From Streptomyces sp. AP-93 (GTDB taxonomy: Bacteria > Actinomycetota > Actinomycetes > Streptomycetales > Streptomycetaceae), in the NCBI RefSeq assembly GCF_022808175.1, contig NZ_JALGBX010000008.1:248001-312000 (forward strand): a stretch of DNA of 64,000 bases, read 5' to 3'. Numbering within the stretch: the stretch's first letter is position 1; each line of letters opens with the position of its first letter. Positions 35,769 to 44,794 of this stretch are shown one piece after another. The notes below the pieces were generated by a model. That model did no database searches. It was given only the letters and a program-made list of their open reading frames with translations, and was not told where the DNA came from. The translations under genes and the position numbers were made by a program.

Positions 35769-36782
35769 ATGACCAGCACGCTCGGCATCGCCGTCATCGG
35801 TACCGGGAAGATGGGCTCCGACCACGTCCGCCGTTTCGGCCGGACGGTCGGCGGGGCCCGGGTGGTGGCCGTGGCCGACCCGGACGGGGACCGGGTCAAG
35901 GAGGTCGCGGCCGGTCTGGAGGGGGCGAGCGCGCACACCGATCCGGCGGCCGCGATCGCGGCGCCCGGGGTGGACGCCGTACTGATCGCCTCGCCCGGGC
36001 CCGCCCATGAGGAAGCGATCCTGCACGCGCTGGAGCGGCGGCTGCCGGTGCTCTGCGAGAAGCCGCTGACCCCCGATCCGGCGGGCGCCCTGCGGATCAT
36101 GGAGGCGGAGGCGCGGCTGGGCCGCCGGCTCGTCCAGGTCGGCTTCATGCGGCGCTATGACGCCGAGTACGCGCGGCTCAAGGAGCTCCTCGACGCGGGC
36201 GGTATCGGGCGGCCGCTGTTCCTGCACTGCCGGCACCGCAACGCCGCCTCGCCGTCCTTCTTCACCAGCGACATGCTGATCAGCGATTCGGTGGTGCACG
36301 AGGTGGACGCGGCCCGCTGGCTGCTGGGCCAGGAGATCACCGCGGTGACCGTGCTCTCCCCGACGCCCGCCTCGGCCGCCCCCGAGGGGCTGCTCGATCC
36401 CCGGTTCGTCCTCATGGAGACCTCCGGAGGCGCCGTGGTCGACGTGGAGATCTTCGTCAACTGCGGCTTCGGCTACCAGGTGCAGTGCGAGGCGGTCGGC
36501 GAATCCGGCACCGCCCGGATCGGCGACGGCCACGCGATGGTCGTCCAGTCGGCGGGCCGGTGGGGCGGGGAGATCGACCAGGACTTCACGGTGCGGTTCG
36601 CCGACGCCTACGACCGCCAGCTCCGCCGCTGGGTCGCCGCCGCCGCGCTGGGCCGGGTGGACGGTCCCGACGCGTGGGACGGCTACGCGGCGGCGGCCGT
36701 GTCCGAGGCGGGCCTCACCGCGGCACGCAGCGGCGTACGGACCCAGGTGGAACTGGCCCAACGCCCGGCCCTCTACCGCTGA
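35769..36782 (+). CDS. iolG: Inositol 2-dehydrogenase (Gfo/Idh/MocA)
   Basis: 337 residues, ATG with GGAGGAA 6 nt upstream. Rossmann start IAVIGTGKMGSDHVRRF and the EKP motif (LCEKPLTPD) with catalytic Lys are typical. The C-terminal oxidoreductase sheet includes DSVVHEVDAARWLLG, which contains the active-site Asp/His pair (HEVD). It oxidises myo-inositol to 2-keto-myo-inositol with NAD, the first step of the pathway whose later enzymes lie on the opposite strand. No transporter or GntR/LacI-type regulator is adjacent. Confidence 0.92.
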   Translation: MTSTLGIAVIGTGKMGSDHVRRFGRTVGGARVVAVADPDGDRVKEVAAGLEGASAHTDPAAAIAAPGVDAVLIASPGPAHEEAILHALERRLPVLCEKPLTPDPAGALRIMEAEARLGRRLVQVGFMRRYDAEYARLKELLDAGGIGRPLFLHCRHRNAASPSFFTSDMLISDSVVHEVDAARWLLGQEITAVTVLSPTPASAAPEGLLDPRFVLMETSGGAVVDVEIFVNCGFGYQVQCEAVGESGTARIGDGHAMVVQSAGRWGGEIDQDFTVRFADAYDRQLRRWVAAAALGRVDGPDAWDGYAAAAVSEAGLTAARSGVRTQVELAQRPALYR

Positions 36783-36792
36783 TCCGCCCGGC

Positions 36793-36820
36793 CCGGCCGC
36801 GGGGCACACCCCTCGGCCGG
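36793..36820 (+). terminator. Terminator after iolG
   Basis: CCGGCCG, mismatch, GGGG pairs with CCCC, mismatch, CGGCCGG around a CACA loop. It lies 11 nt after the stop. Confidence 0.75.
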
Positions 36821-37102
36821 TCCGCGGAGGAGGGGGTCACCTGCGCCGCGTGGTCCACCTGGCCCACTCGGCCCACGTTTTCCGTCTGCTCCCCGTGTGC
36901 CACCCCTGTCACGGGGGTCGCCCTTGTGTCACGCATGTCCGCATTACGCGGGTCTTCCGTCACAGCCGGACGACAGCCCCTCCCCTGGCCTCACCCTGCG
37001 TCGTTCCCCGGGCACAACCTGAGTGATCGTCAGTGTCCACGCGCCGGCTCCCCCGACGGCCTCCCGGCCGGCCCCGCGGCGTGGACAAGGAGGTGTTCGA
37101 GG
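36821..37102. other. Intergenic region before HTH gene
   Basis: About 280 nt without a supported gene. It includes GTCAC-bounded repeats (CTGTCACGGGGGTC; TTGTGTCACGCATG; TCCGTCACAGCC) between 36908 and 36967, possibly operator sites. AAGGAGG (37088-37094) serves the next gene. Confidence 0.4.
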
Positions 37103-37303
37103 ATGAGCGACCGACAGCTGTGGTCGTACAAGGAGATCGCCGCTCACATCCGGGTCCAGCCGGACACGGTGCGCTCCTACCGCAAGCACGGGCTGCTGCC
37201 CGCACCCGACCACGTGGAGGGCGGCAAGCCCTACTGGTACGCCGACACCATCCGCACCTGGGTGGCGCGCCGGCCGGGCAACCGCGGACGCCGCGAGGAC
37301 TGA
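37103..37303 (+). CDS. Small helix-turn-helix DNA-binding protein
   Basis: 66 residues, ATG 8-9 nt after AAGGAGG. The entire chain is one winged-helix/MerR-like reader: LWSYKEIAAHIRVQPDTVRSYRKHGLLPAPDHVEGGKPYWYADTIRTWVARRPG. This is the excisionase/AlpA-style HTH_17 pattern. Such 60-70-residue proteins occur widely in Streptomyces, both in integrative elements and as chromosomal regulators. No integrase or element ends are nearby, so a chromosomal regulator role is more likely. The target is unknown; the convergent MMPL gene is not obviously its target. Confidence 0.8.
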   Translation: MSDRQLWSYKEIAAHIRVQPDTVRSYRKHGLLPAPDHVEGGKPYWYADTIRTWVARRPGNRGRRED

Positions 37304-37320
37304 CCCGGCGTCCGGTCCAG

Positions 37321-37347
37321 GGACGGGACCCTCCAGGGGCCCCGTCC
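37321..37347. terminator. Bidirectional terminator between HTH and MMPL genes
   Basis: GGACGGG...CCCT pairs with AGGG...CCCGTCC. It lies in the 45-nt gap between the convergent genes. Confidence 0.7.
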
Positions 37348-37348
37348 G

Positions 37349-39592
37349 CTAGCGGCTCCCGGCGGGCACCGGCTCGGGCTCGGCCCGCCCGGCGGCCGGC
37401 GCCGGCTCCCCCTCGCTCAGCCCGAAGCGTTCGTGCAGTCTGCGCAGCGGCGCCGGCGCCCACCAGGTGGCCTTCCCGGTCAGCTTCATCACCGCCGGCA
37501 CGAGCAGGCTCCGCACGACCATCGCGTCCATCAGCACGGCCAGCGCGATCCCCAGGCCGAGCATCTTCGTGTTGGTCACCCGTGAGCTGCCGATGGCGAC
37601 CATCACCACCGCCAGGATCACTGCCGCCGCGGTGATCAGTCCGCCCGTGCGGGTCAGCCCGGTGCGCACCGCCCCCTCGTGGTCTCCGGTCCGGTCGTAC
37701 TCCTCCTTGATCCGGGATATGAGGAACACCCCGTAGTCCATGGAGAGTCCGAAGGCGATGCAGAACATCAGCACGGGCAGGGTGGTCTCGATGTCCCCGG
37801 TGGGGGTGAAGGAGAGCAGTCCGGAGAGGTGACCCTCCTGGAAGACCCACACCACCGCTCCGAACATCGCGGTCAGGCTGAGCGCGTTGAGCAGCACGGC
37901 CTGAACGGGTATCAGCAGGCTCCCGGTGAGCAGGAAGACCAGGAGCAGCGTGGCCAGCACCACGACGGCCAGGGCCAGGGGCAGTTCCTCGGCTATGGCG
38001 TCGCGGGCGTCGACGAGCACTGCGGCCTGTCCGGTCACCGCGGTGTCGAAGGGCGCATCCACCGCTCTGACCAGGCCCACCAGGTCCTGGGCCTGCTCTC
38101 CCACCTCCTCGCCTTCGGTGAGCACCGAGAAGTAGGCGTATCCGGTGCCGGTGGCCGAGCTCACCGGACCTTCCACCCCCAGCACTCCGGGCAGGGCCGC
38201 CACCCGCCGCTCGTAGGCGTCGAGATCGGCGACGGAGGCCCCCTCGGTCAGTACGGTCAGTGCTCCGCCGGGGCTGCCGGGGAAGCCTTCGCGGATGTGC
38301 TGCTGCACGACATGCGATTCGGCGGTCGCCGGCAGCTGCCGGTCGTCCACGGTGCCGAACTTCACTCCGAGGAAGGGCAGTCCGAGGAGCAGCAGTCCGG
38401 CGGTGGTGGCCACGGCGAACACCGGGGCGCGACGCATGACCAGGTCCGTCAGCCGGGCCCAGCCCCGCCCGTCCCCGGCCCGGCCCGGGTCGCTCCCGCC
38501 CGGCCCGGCCCGGCGCCACAGCCGGCGCAGGTCGAAGGAGTTGACCCGCTCACCCAGCAGCACCAGCGCCGCGGGCAGCAGGATGAGCGCGGCCGCCGCG
38601 GCGAGCAGGACCACCGCGACTCCGGCGTAGGCGAAGGAGCGCAGGAAGTACATCGGGAAGAAGAGCATGGCCGAGAGGGCGACGGCCACGGTCAGTGCCG
38701 AGAACAGCACCGTCCGCCCGGCGGTGCGCAGGGTGACTCCGACGGCCGCCACCGGGTCGCGCCCGGCGGCCAGCTCCTCGCGGAACCTCCGCACGATGAA
38801 CAGGGCGTAGTCGACGGCGAGTCCGAGTCCGAGGGCGGTGGTCAGGTTCTGCGCGAAGACGGAGACGTCGGTGATCTCGGTGAGCCCGCGCAGCACGGCA
38901 TTGGTTCCGATGATGGCGACGATGCCGACACCGAGGGGCAGCAGGGCCGCGACGGCGCTGCCGAAGACGAGGACGAGCAGGACGAGCGTCACGGGCAGGG
39001 CGATCAGCTCGGCGAGCAGCAGGTCCTCCTGGATGGTGGAGGTCACCTCGCGCTGGACGGCGGCCGGACCGCCGAGGGAGACCTTCACCGGTCCGTGCTC
39101 GCCGCGGTAGCCCGGGACGATCCGGTCCAGGACGGCATTGGCCGCCTTCTCGTCGCCCAGCACCCGGGCGGCTATCAGGGCCTGCCGGCCGTCCTTGGAG
39201 CGCAGGGTGGGCAGCCCGGTCCGCCAGTACGAACCCACGCCGGTCACCCCCTGCTCGGCGGCGAGCCGCACCGTCAGCCGCTCCGCCTCGGCGGCGACGG
39301 CGGGGTCGTCCACCCCGGCCGTCCCGGCGGCGGCTCCGGCGTCGACGAGCAGCAGCAGATTGGGCTGGGAGCCGGGGAACTCGCGCTCCAGCGCCTTGGT
39401 GGCATAGGCGGAGCGGGCACCGGGATCCTCCCAGCCGCCGCTTCCGAGGCGGTCGGCGACGCCGCCGCCCGCGAAGACGGCCAGGGCCGTGACCACGAGG
39501 GCGAGCAGGAGCGAGAGCCTCGGCCGTGTGGTGACGAACCCGGTCCACCGGCCGCCCTCCCCAGGCGACGGCGGTTTCTTGATTTCGGACAT
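37349..39592 (-). CDS. MMPL-family (RND) transporter 3
   Basis: 747 residues. Two-repeat MMPL fold with ITDVSVFAQNLTTALGLGLAVDYALFIVRRFREEL and VLMFCIAFGLSMDYGVFLISRIKEEYD; outer domains near residues 60-195 and 405-535. It is closer in sequence to MMPL 1 of the AfsA-like operon than to MMPL 2, sharing VVWVFQEG-x-LSGLL-x-FT-x-TGD. Divergent from a TetR regulator with two operators between them, a layout typical of substrate-inducible efflux. The substrate is unknown; hydrophobic drugs or lipids are the family norm. Confidence 0.93.
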   Translation of the reverse strand: MSEIKKPPSPGEGGRWTGFVTTRPRLSLLLALVVTALAVFAGGGVADRLGSGGWEDPGARSAYATKALEREFPGSQPNLLLLVDAGAAAGTAGVDDPAVAAEAERLTVRLAAEQGVTGVGSYWRTGLPTLRSKDGRQALIAARVLGDEKAANAVLDRIVPGYRGEHGPVKVSLGGPAAVQREVTSTIQEDLLLAELIALPVTLVLLVLVFGSAVAALLPLGVGIVAIIGTNAVLRGLTEITDVSVFAQNLTTALGLGLAVDYALFIVRRFREELAAGRDPVAAVGVTLRTAGRTVLFSALTVAVALSAMLFFPMYFLRSFAYAGVAVVLLAAAAALILLPAALVLLGERVNSFDLRRLWRRAGPGGSDPGRAGDGRGWARLTDLVMRRAPVFAVATTAGLLLLGLPFLGVKFGTVDDRQLPATAESHVVQQHIREGFPGSPGGALTVLTEGASVADLDAYERRVAALPGVLGVEGPVSSATGTGYAYFSVLTEGEEVGEQAQDLVGLVRAVDAPFDTAVTGQAAVLVDARDAIAEELPLALAVVVLATLLLVFLLTGSLLIPVQAVLLNALSLTAMFGAVVWVFQEGHLSGLLSFTPTGDIETTLPVLMFCIAFGLSMDYGVFLISRIKEEYDRTGDHEGAVRTGLTRTGGLITAAAVILAVVMVAIGSSRVTNTKMLGLGIALAVLMDAMVVRSLLVPAVMKLTGKATWWAPAPLRRLHERFGLSEGEPAPAAGRAEPEPVPAGSR

Positions 39593-39638
39593 GTCTCGGT
39601 GTCCCCTTCACCGCGATTGCCAAGCCGCTTAGACTGGC

Positions 39639-39691
39639 AAACACGAGCAGTCGCTCGCGTTTCTCAAGAATGCGAGCGATCACTCGTGTTT
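39639..39691. promoter_or_regulatory. Two palindromic TetR operators between MMPL 3 and its regulator
   Basis: Two 24-bp near-perfect palindromes with pattern AAACnnGAGCnnnnGCTCnnGTTT occur at 39639-39662 and 39668-39691, centres 29 bp apart. They share the half-site ACACGAG and lie between the divergent starts, so one repressor could control both promoters. No other sequence in this gap is symmetrical. Confidence 0.85.
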
Positions 39692-39732
39692 GTCAATCAC
39701 CCACGGGGATCACGGGAAGCTAGGGCTTGGAC

Positions 39733-40443
39733 ATGCGGGAGACCTCTCGGACCAAGAGCGCGGACAAAGCGGGCGAATCGATCACGGAGGCGGCGCTGAG
39801 CGCAGCAGCGGAAACCGCCCCCCGCCGCCGACAGGCCCGCGGCGAGCGCCGGATCGCCCAGCTCCTGACAGCCGCCGCCGGGGTGTTCTGCCGTACGGGT
39901 TACGCGGCGGCCAGCACCAACGCCATCGCCCGCGAGGCCGGCGTGTCCCCGGGCACGCTCTACCAGTTCTTCCCGAACAAGGAGGCCATCGCCGTCGAGC
40001 TGGGCGGACACCTCCTCCAGCGCGCCCACGAGGCGCACGGCCGGGCCTTCCTCCTCGAGAACCTGGACCGTCCGCTGCCCGATCTGCTCGACGCCGTCCT
40101 GGATCCGGTCATCGCCTTCAACTGCGAGAATCCGGCCTTCTGGGCGCTCATGCACGGCTCCGGAATCCCCGGCATCGCCCAGGAACACGACGAGCTGCAC
40201 GTCGGCCTGCAGACCCGCGTCGAGGGGCTGCTGCGCGCCTGCGTCACCCCGGCCGCCTCCGGCGCCCCCGCCACCGACACGGAGCTCGCCCACGTCGCCC
40301 ACATGGTGCTCGGGATCATGAAGACCTCGCTCGAACTGATCCTGGCCAGCGAGGGCGCGGAACGGGCCGCGTACATCGCGCAGCTGAAGACCGTCCTGCT
40401 CCGCTACCTGGACCCGATGATCACCACGCCTCCTCCTCACTGA
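39733..40443 (+). CDS. TetR-family transcriptional regulator
   Basis: 236 residues from the ATG at 39733 (an in-frame TTG 6 nt upstream is less likely). After a flexible 35-residue leader, the HTH reads RIAQLLTAAAGVFCRTGYAAASTNAIAREAGVSPGTLYQFFPNKEAIAVEL, a canonical TetR DNA-binding domain. The C-terminal ligand domain (about 100-236) is all-helical. It probably represses the divergent MMPL gene and itself through the palindromes upstream. Its 3' end overlaps the convergent antiporter gene by 23 nt. Confidence 0.93.
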   Translation: MRETSRTKSADKAGESITEAALSAAAETAPRRRQARGERRIAQLLTAAAGVFCRTGYAAASTNAIAREAGVSPGTLYQFFPNKEAIAVELGGHLLQRAHEAHGRAFLLENLDRPLPDLLDAVLDPVIAFNCENPAFWALMHGSGIPGIAQEHDELHVGLQTRVEGLLRACVTPAASGAPATDTELAHVAHMVLGIMKTSLELILASEGAERAAYIAQLKTVLLRYLDPMITTPPPH

Positions 40444-41689
40444 CCATCTTCCCGACGTCCCCGGGCCCGCCGGAGCCGGCTCCCGGGGCGGACCCGTCGG
40501 CGGACCCGTCGCCGGATCCCGCCCGCAACCGCAGCCCCAGCAGCGGGAAGACCAGTACGGACACCATCCCGGCCCCGACCAGCGCCGCGGCCTCCCCCGA
40601 CCCCAGCTTTCCGTCCTGCACGCCCAGGGTGGTGATCGCCACCACCAACGGCAGCGCCGTGGAGCCGAACAGCACCAGCGCCGACCGGTCCCGGCGCCCG
40701 AGGTCCCGGGGGGCCAGCAGCCACATCGGGAGCCCCCGCACCACGAGGAAGAGCAGCAGGAACACCGGCAGCAACAGCAGCACCCGCCCGCCCCCGAGCA
40801 GCGCGTCGAGGTCGAACTCGATCCCGGTGACCACGAAGAAGAGCGGCACCAGGAAGCCGAAGCCCATGGCCTCCACCTTCGACAGCACGGCCTCGCTGCT
40901 CTCCGGGGCGGCCCCGTGCAGCACGAGCCGGGTGATCAGCCCGGCGGCGAAGGCGCCGAGGAGGACGTCGAGGCCGAGCACCTCGGACAGCGCCAGGAAC
41001 GCCACGAGGATCAGCACCACCAGGCGCACCGCGAACTGCCCGCTGCTGTGCAGGGTCTTGGAGATGACCCGGGCGAACCAGGGCGGCTTTGGCCGCATCG
41101 CCCAGAACACGGCGGCCGCCGTGAGCACGGCGAAGCCGATCAGCAGCGCCGCCGACTGCCCCGGTGCCCGGCCGCTGAGCAGCAGGGCCATCGCGATGAT
41201 CGGCCCGAACTCGCCGACCGCGCCCATCGCCATCATCACCGAGCCGAACCGGCTCTGGAGGTCCCCCGAGTCCCGCAGGACCGGCAGGATCGTGCCGAGG
41301 GCGGTACTGGTGAGCGCGGTGCCGATGTAGACGCCCTTCTCGAATCCGCCGCCCGACAGCAGCAGGCCGAGCCCGAGCCCCAGCGCCAGGGCGGCCACCC
41401 AGGCCCACACCGACCGCTTCAGGGTGTCGCCCTTGACCTGGGCGAACTGGATCTCGTAGCCGGCCAGGAAGATCAGCATGGCGAGGCCGAGCTCGCTCAG
41501 TACGTCGATGACCTCGGTGGAATGTGCCCAGCCGAGGACGTCGGGCCCGACCAGGACGCCCAGGACGATCTCGAAGATCACCAGTGGGACGGGGAGCCGG
41601 CGGGAGACCCCGTACGCCAGCAGGGGCGCGAGCACGGCGATCGACATGATCAGGATGAGAGTGGTCCCCGAGTGCGCCATGTGTGCCAT
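40421..41689 (-). CDS. Cation:proton antiporter (CPA2/KefB-like)
   Basis: 422 residues with about 12 hydrophobic helices. Sodium/hydrogen exchanger motifs are visible: PLVIFEIVLGVLVGPDVLGW, LAMLIFLAGYEI, GTALTSTALGTILPVLRD (unwound helix) and AFAAGLITRLVLHG. There is no C-terminal TrkA-N regulatory domain; the tail is a short Gly/Ser/Asp-rich stretch. Predicted to exchange K+ or Na+ for H+. The ATG at 41689 lacks an obvious ribosome site; a second ATG lies three codons in. It is divergent from the copper operon. Confidence 0.88.
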   Translation of the reverse strand: MAHMAHSGTTLILIMSIAVLAPLLAYGVSRRLPVPLVIFEIVLGVLVGPDVLGWAHSTEVIDVLSELGLAMLIFLAGYEIQFAQVKGDTLKRSVWAWVAALALGLGLGLLLSGGGFEKGVYIGTALTSTALGTILPVLRDSGDLQSRFGSVMMAMGAVGEFGPIIAMALLLSGRAPGQSAALLIGFAVLTAAAVFWAMRPKPPWFARVISKTLHSSGQFAVRLVVLILVAFLALSEVLGLDVLLGAFAAGLITRLVLHGAAPESSEAVLSKVEAMGFGFLVPLFFVVTGIEFDLDALLGGGRVLLLLPVFLLLFLVVRGLPMWLLAPRDLGRRDRSALVLFGSTALPLVVAITTLGVQDGKLGSGEAAALVGAGMVSVLVFPLLGLRLRAGSGDGSADGSAPGAGSGGPGDVGKMVSEEEAW

Positions 41690-41758
41690 TTACATACGGT
41701 TCGCGCGGATTGTCCACCGCAAAAGATCTCGCCGAACGCCTGCCGGATGCTCGCGTTG

Positions 41759-41775
41759 ATACCCCCTAGGGGTAT
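41759..41775. promoter_or_regulatory. CsoR-type copper operator
   Basis: ATACCCCCTAGGGGTAT is a near-perfect 17-bp palindrome matching the known actinobacterial CsoR site (TACCC...GGGTA), about 92 nt before copZ. TATAGT immediately downstream (41773-41778) fits a -10 box, so the repressor would occlude the promoter until Cu(I) binds it. No csoR gene lies in the window. Confidence 0.88.
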
Positions 41776-41866
41776 AGTCTCGAAGTGTCGGGATGAACGG
41801 TGGACTCTCCACGAGCGATCCGCCGTCTTCCGGCCGCCCGGAAACGCCCTTGAAGAGGAGAACGAC

Positions 41867-42100
41867 ATGAGCGCCGACACGGACACCCAGACCACCACCG
41901 TCTACCGGGTGACCGGCATGACCTGTGGGCACTGCGAGGGTGCGGTGACCACCGAGCTCTCCGCCCTGGCCGGCGTCACCTCGGTCAAGGCCGTCGCCGC
42001 GACCGGCGAGGTCACCGTCGTCTCGGCCGCCCCGCTCGACGAGGCCGCCGTACGCGCCGCCGTCGACGAGGCCGGCTACGAGCTCGCCGGCCAGGCCTGA
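41867..42100 (+). CDS. copZ: Copper chaperone (heavy-metal-associated domain)
   Basis: 77 residues, ATG after GAAGAGGAGAACGAC. A single HMA domain: YRVTGMTCGHCEGAVTTEL with the Cu(I)-binding CxxC (CGHC), then GVTSVKAVAATGEVTV and a final DEAGYELAG. It hands Cu(I) to the P-type ATPase encoded just downstream. Controlled by the CsoR palindrome upstream. Confidence 0.95.
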   Translation: MSADTDTQTTTVYRVTGMTCGHCEGAVTTELSALAGVTSVKAVAATGEVTVVSAAPLDEAAVRAAVDEAGYELAGQA

Positions 42101-42140
42101 GCCCTCCCCCTTCGGCACGCATCTCTTAGGCACAGCCCCG

Positions 42141-42183
42141 CCGGGCCGTACCGGCCAGCTCATACTGGTTCCGTACGGCCCGG
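42141..42183 (+). terminator. Hairpin between copZ and copA (attenuator-like)
   Basis: CCGGGCCGTAC pairs exactly with GTACGGCCCGG across a 21-nt loop. There is no U-tract, so it may reduce readthrough and raise the copZ to copA ratio, or protect the copZ mRNA end. Confidence 0.55.
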
Positions 42184-42205
42184 CCCACCCCCTGGAGCCC
42201 GGATC

Positions 42206-44491
42206 ATGAGCAGCAGCACAGTGCACGACGGACCCATAGCGGCGGCCCGCGCCGCCGAGCCCACGGCCGAGGTCGAGCTGACCATCGGCGGGATGACCTG
42301 CGCCTCCTGCGCGGCCCGCATCGAGAAGAAGCTGAACCGGATGGACGGCGTCACCGCCTCGGTGAACTACGCCACCGAGAAGGCCAAGGTCGCGTACGGC
42401 GAAGGCGTAGCGGTCGCCGACCTCATCGCCACGGTGGTCAAGACCGGCTACACCGCACAGGAGCCCCCGCCGCCGGAACCCGAACCGGAGCCGCAGGCCG
42501 CCGAGGCCCAGGAAGCCCGCGACCCCGAACTGGCCGCACTGCGCCAGCGCCTCCTGGTCTCCGTGGCGCTGTCGCTGCCCGTCGTCCTGCTCGCGATGGT
42601 CCCGGCCCTCCAGTTCGACAACTGGCAGTGGCTCTCGCTGACCCTCGCCGCCCCCGTCGTCGTCTGGGGCGCCTTCCCCTTCCACAAGGCCGCCTGGACC
42701 AACGCCCGGCACGGCGCCGCCACCATGGACACCCTGGTCTCGGTGGGCACCCTGGCCGCCTTCGCCTGGTCGCTGTGGGCCCTGTTCTTCGGCCACGCCG
42801 GCATGCCCGGCATGCGGCACGGCTTCGACTTGACCGTCTCCCGCACCGACGGCTCCTCGGCGATCTACCTGGAGGTGGCGGCCGGAGTCGTCAGCTTCAT
42901 CCTGCTCGGCCGGTACCTGGAGGCCCGCTCGAAGCGGAAGGCCGGCGCGGCCCTCAAGGCCCTGATGCGGCTCGGCGCCAAGGACGTGGCGGTCCTGCGC
43001 GGCGGGACCGAGGTACGCATCCCCGTGAGCGCGCTCGCCGTGGGCGACCGCTTCCTCGTCCGGCCCGGCGAGAAGATCGCCACCGACGGCACGGTCGTCG
43101 AGGGCAGCTCCGCCGTGGACGCCGCCATGCTGACCGGTGAATCGGTCCCGGTCGAGGTCACCGTGGGCGACACCGTCACCGGAGCCACCGTCAACACCTC
43201 GGGCCGCCTCGTCGTCGAGGCCACCCGCGTCGGCTCGGACACCCAGCTCGCCCGGATGGCCAAGCTGGTCGAGGACGCGCAGAACGGCAAGGCCGAGGTG
43301 CAGCGCCTCGCCGACCGGATCTCCGCGGTCTTCGTCCCCATCGTGCTCGTACTGGCGCTGGGCACCTGGGTCACCTGGCTGCTGATCACCGACAACCCGA
43401 CGGCCGCCTTCACCGCCGCCGTGGCCGTCCTGATCATCGCCTGCCCGTGCGCCCTGGGCCTGGCCACCCCGACCGCGCTGATGGTCGGCACCGGCCGGGG
43501 CGCGCAGCTCGGCATCCTGATCAAGGGCCCCGAGGTGCTGGAGTCCACCCGTCGCGTGGACACCGTCGTCCTGGACAAGACCGGCACCGTGACCACCGGC
43601 CGGATGACCCTGACCGGCACCCACCCCGCCGAGGGCGTGGACCGGGCCGAACTGCTGCGCCTGGCCGGTTCGCTGGAGCACGCCTCCGAGCACCCGATCG
43701 CCCGGGCCATCGCGGCGGGCGCCGCGGAGCTCCCCGGCGGCCTGACGGTCCCGGAGGGCTTCGAGAACCACGGCGGCCTCGGCGTGCAGGGCCTGGTCGA
43801 CGGACACGCGGTCCTGGTGGGTCGCGAGAAGCTGCTCGCCGACTGGTCCATCGTGCTGCCCGACGCCCTCGCCGAGGCCAAGGCCGCCGCCGAGGCGGAG
43901 GGTTCCACGGCCGTCCTGGTCGCCTGGGACGGGGAGGCCCGCGGGGTGCTGACCGTGGCCGACGCGGTCAAGGAGACCAGCGCCGAGGCCGTGTCCCGGC
44001 TGCGGGCCCTGGGCCTGACCCCGGTCCTGCTGACCGGCGACAACAAGGCAGTGGCGCAGACGGTGGCCCGCGCGGTGGGCATCGAGGAGGTCATCGCCGA
44101 GGTCCTCCCGCAGGACAAGGTCGACGTCGTCCGCCGGCTTCAGGCCGAGGGCCGTACCGTCGCCATGGTCGGCGACGGGGTCAACGACGCGGCCGCACTG
44201 GCCCAGGCCGACCTGGGGCTGGCCATGGGCACCGGCACCGACGCGGCGATCGAGGCGAGCGATCTGACCCTCGTACGGGGCGACTTGCGGGTCGCGGCGG
44301 ACGCGATCCGGCTCTCGCGCCGGACCCTGGCCACCATCAAGGGCAACCTCTTCTGGGCCTTCGGCTACAACGTCGCGGCGCTGCCGCTGGCCGCCGCCGG
44401 ACTGCTCAACCCGATGATCGCGGGGGCCGCGATGGCCTTCTCCTCGGTCTTCGTGGTCACCAACAGCCTGCGGCTGCGCTCCTTCCGCTAG
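42206..44491 (+). CDS. copA: Cu(I)-exporting P1B-type ATPase
   Basis: 761 residues, ATG with GGAG 8 nt upstream. One N-terminal HMA domain (IGGMTCASCAARIEKKL) is followed by eight helices with the CPC metal site (IIACPCALGLATPTALMVGTGRGA). It also has the TGES actuator (MLTGESVPVEV), phosphorylation site DKTGT, SEHPIA nucleotide motif, and GDGVNDAAAL hinge. The extra N-terminal arm and Pro/Glu-rich linker (EPPPPEPEPEPQ) are normal variations. It pumps cytosolic Cu(I) out, cotranscribed with or just after copZ. Confidence 0.96.
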   Translation: MSSSTVHDGPIAAARAAEPTAEVELTIGGMTCASCAARIEKKLNRMDGVTASVNYATEKAKVAYGEGVAVADLIATVVKTGYTAQEPPPPEPEPEPQAAEAQEARDPELAALRQRLLVSVALSLPVVLLAMVPALQFDNWQWLSLTLAAPVVVWGAFPFHKAAWTNARHGAATMDTLVSVGTLAAFAWSLWALFFGHAGMPGMRHGFDLTVSRTDGSSAIYLEVAAGVVSFILLGRYLEARSKRKAGAALKALMRLGAKDVAVLRGGTEVRIPVSALAVGDRFLVRPGEKIATDGTVVEGSSAVDAAMLTGESVPVEVTVGDTVTGATVNTSGRLVVEATRVGSDTQLARMAKLVEDAQNGKAEVQRLADRISAVFVPIVLVLALGTWVTWLLITDNPTAAFTAAVAVLIIACPCALGLATPTALMVGTGRGAQLGILIKGPEVLESTRRVDTVVLDKTGTVTTGRMTLTGTHPAEGVDRAELLRLAGSLEHASEHPIARAIAAGAAELPGGLTVPEGFENHGGLGVQGLVDGHAVLVGREKLLADWSIVLPDALAEAKAAAEAEGSTAVLVAWDGEARGVLTVADAVKETSAEAVSRLRALGLTPVLLTGDNKAVAQTVARAVGIEEVIAEVLPQDKVDVVRRLQAEGRTVAMVGDGVNDAAALAQADLGLAMGTGTDAAIEASDLTLVRGDLRVAADAIRLSRRTLATIKGNLFWAFGYNVAALPLAAAGLLNPMIAGAAMAFSSVFVVTNSLRLRSFR

Positions 44492-44683
44492 TGATCACCC
44501 TTCACGTCTCGCGCACATCACCTTCACACGAGACGCAGATCACAGCGACCCCAACGTAACCTTCGGGCAGCCCCGTGGGTCTAATGGGTCAATGCCGGAA
44601 ACGTGTTGGGACGACTACACGTTTTCTCCGGCACGCAGACACCCGGTCCGGGTCCCGTGGGGGGAATCCGTTCCGGGGTAAGG

Positions 44684-44733
44684 AAAGCGCCCCGACCTTC
44701 GACCCGTGGGGGGATCGATGGCGGGGCGCTTTT
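44684..44733. terminator. Bidirectional terminator between copA and citA
   Basis: AAAGCGCCCCG pairs with CGGGGCGCTTT, giving A- and T-tracts on both sides, in the 300-nt gap between convergent genes. The rest of the gap (44492-44683, 44734-44794) shows no gene. Confidence 0.75.
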
Positions 44734-44794
44734 CCTGTTCTACGAGCTGTACAAGCTGTACGAGTCCTGCGGGTACTGCGGCTCGACCCTCGGG

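Noticed and set aside
37103..37303. Excisionase of an integrative element
   Set aside because: The fold fits, but no integrase, replication gene or attachment repeats are nearby.
41690..43807. Minus-strand frame of 705 codons opposite copZ-copA
   Set aside because: Gly/Asp/Arg-rich shadow; copA on the other strand has every P-type ATPase motif.
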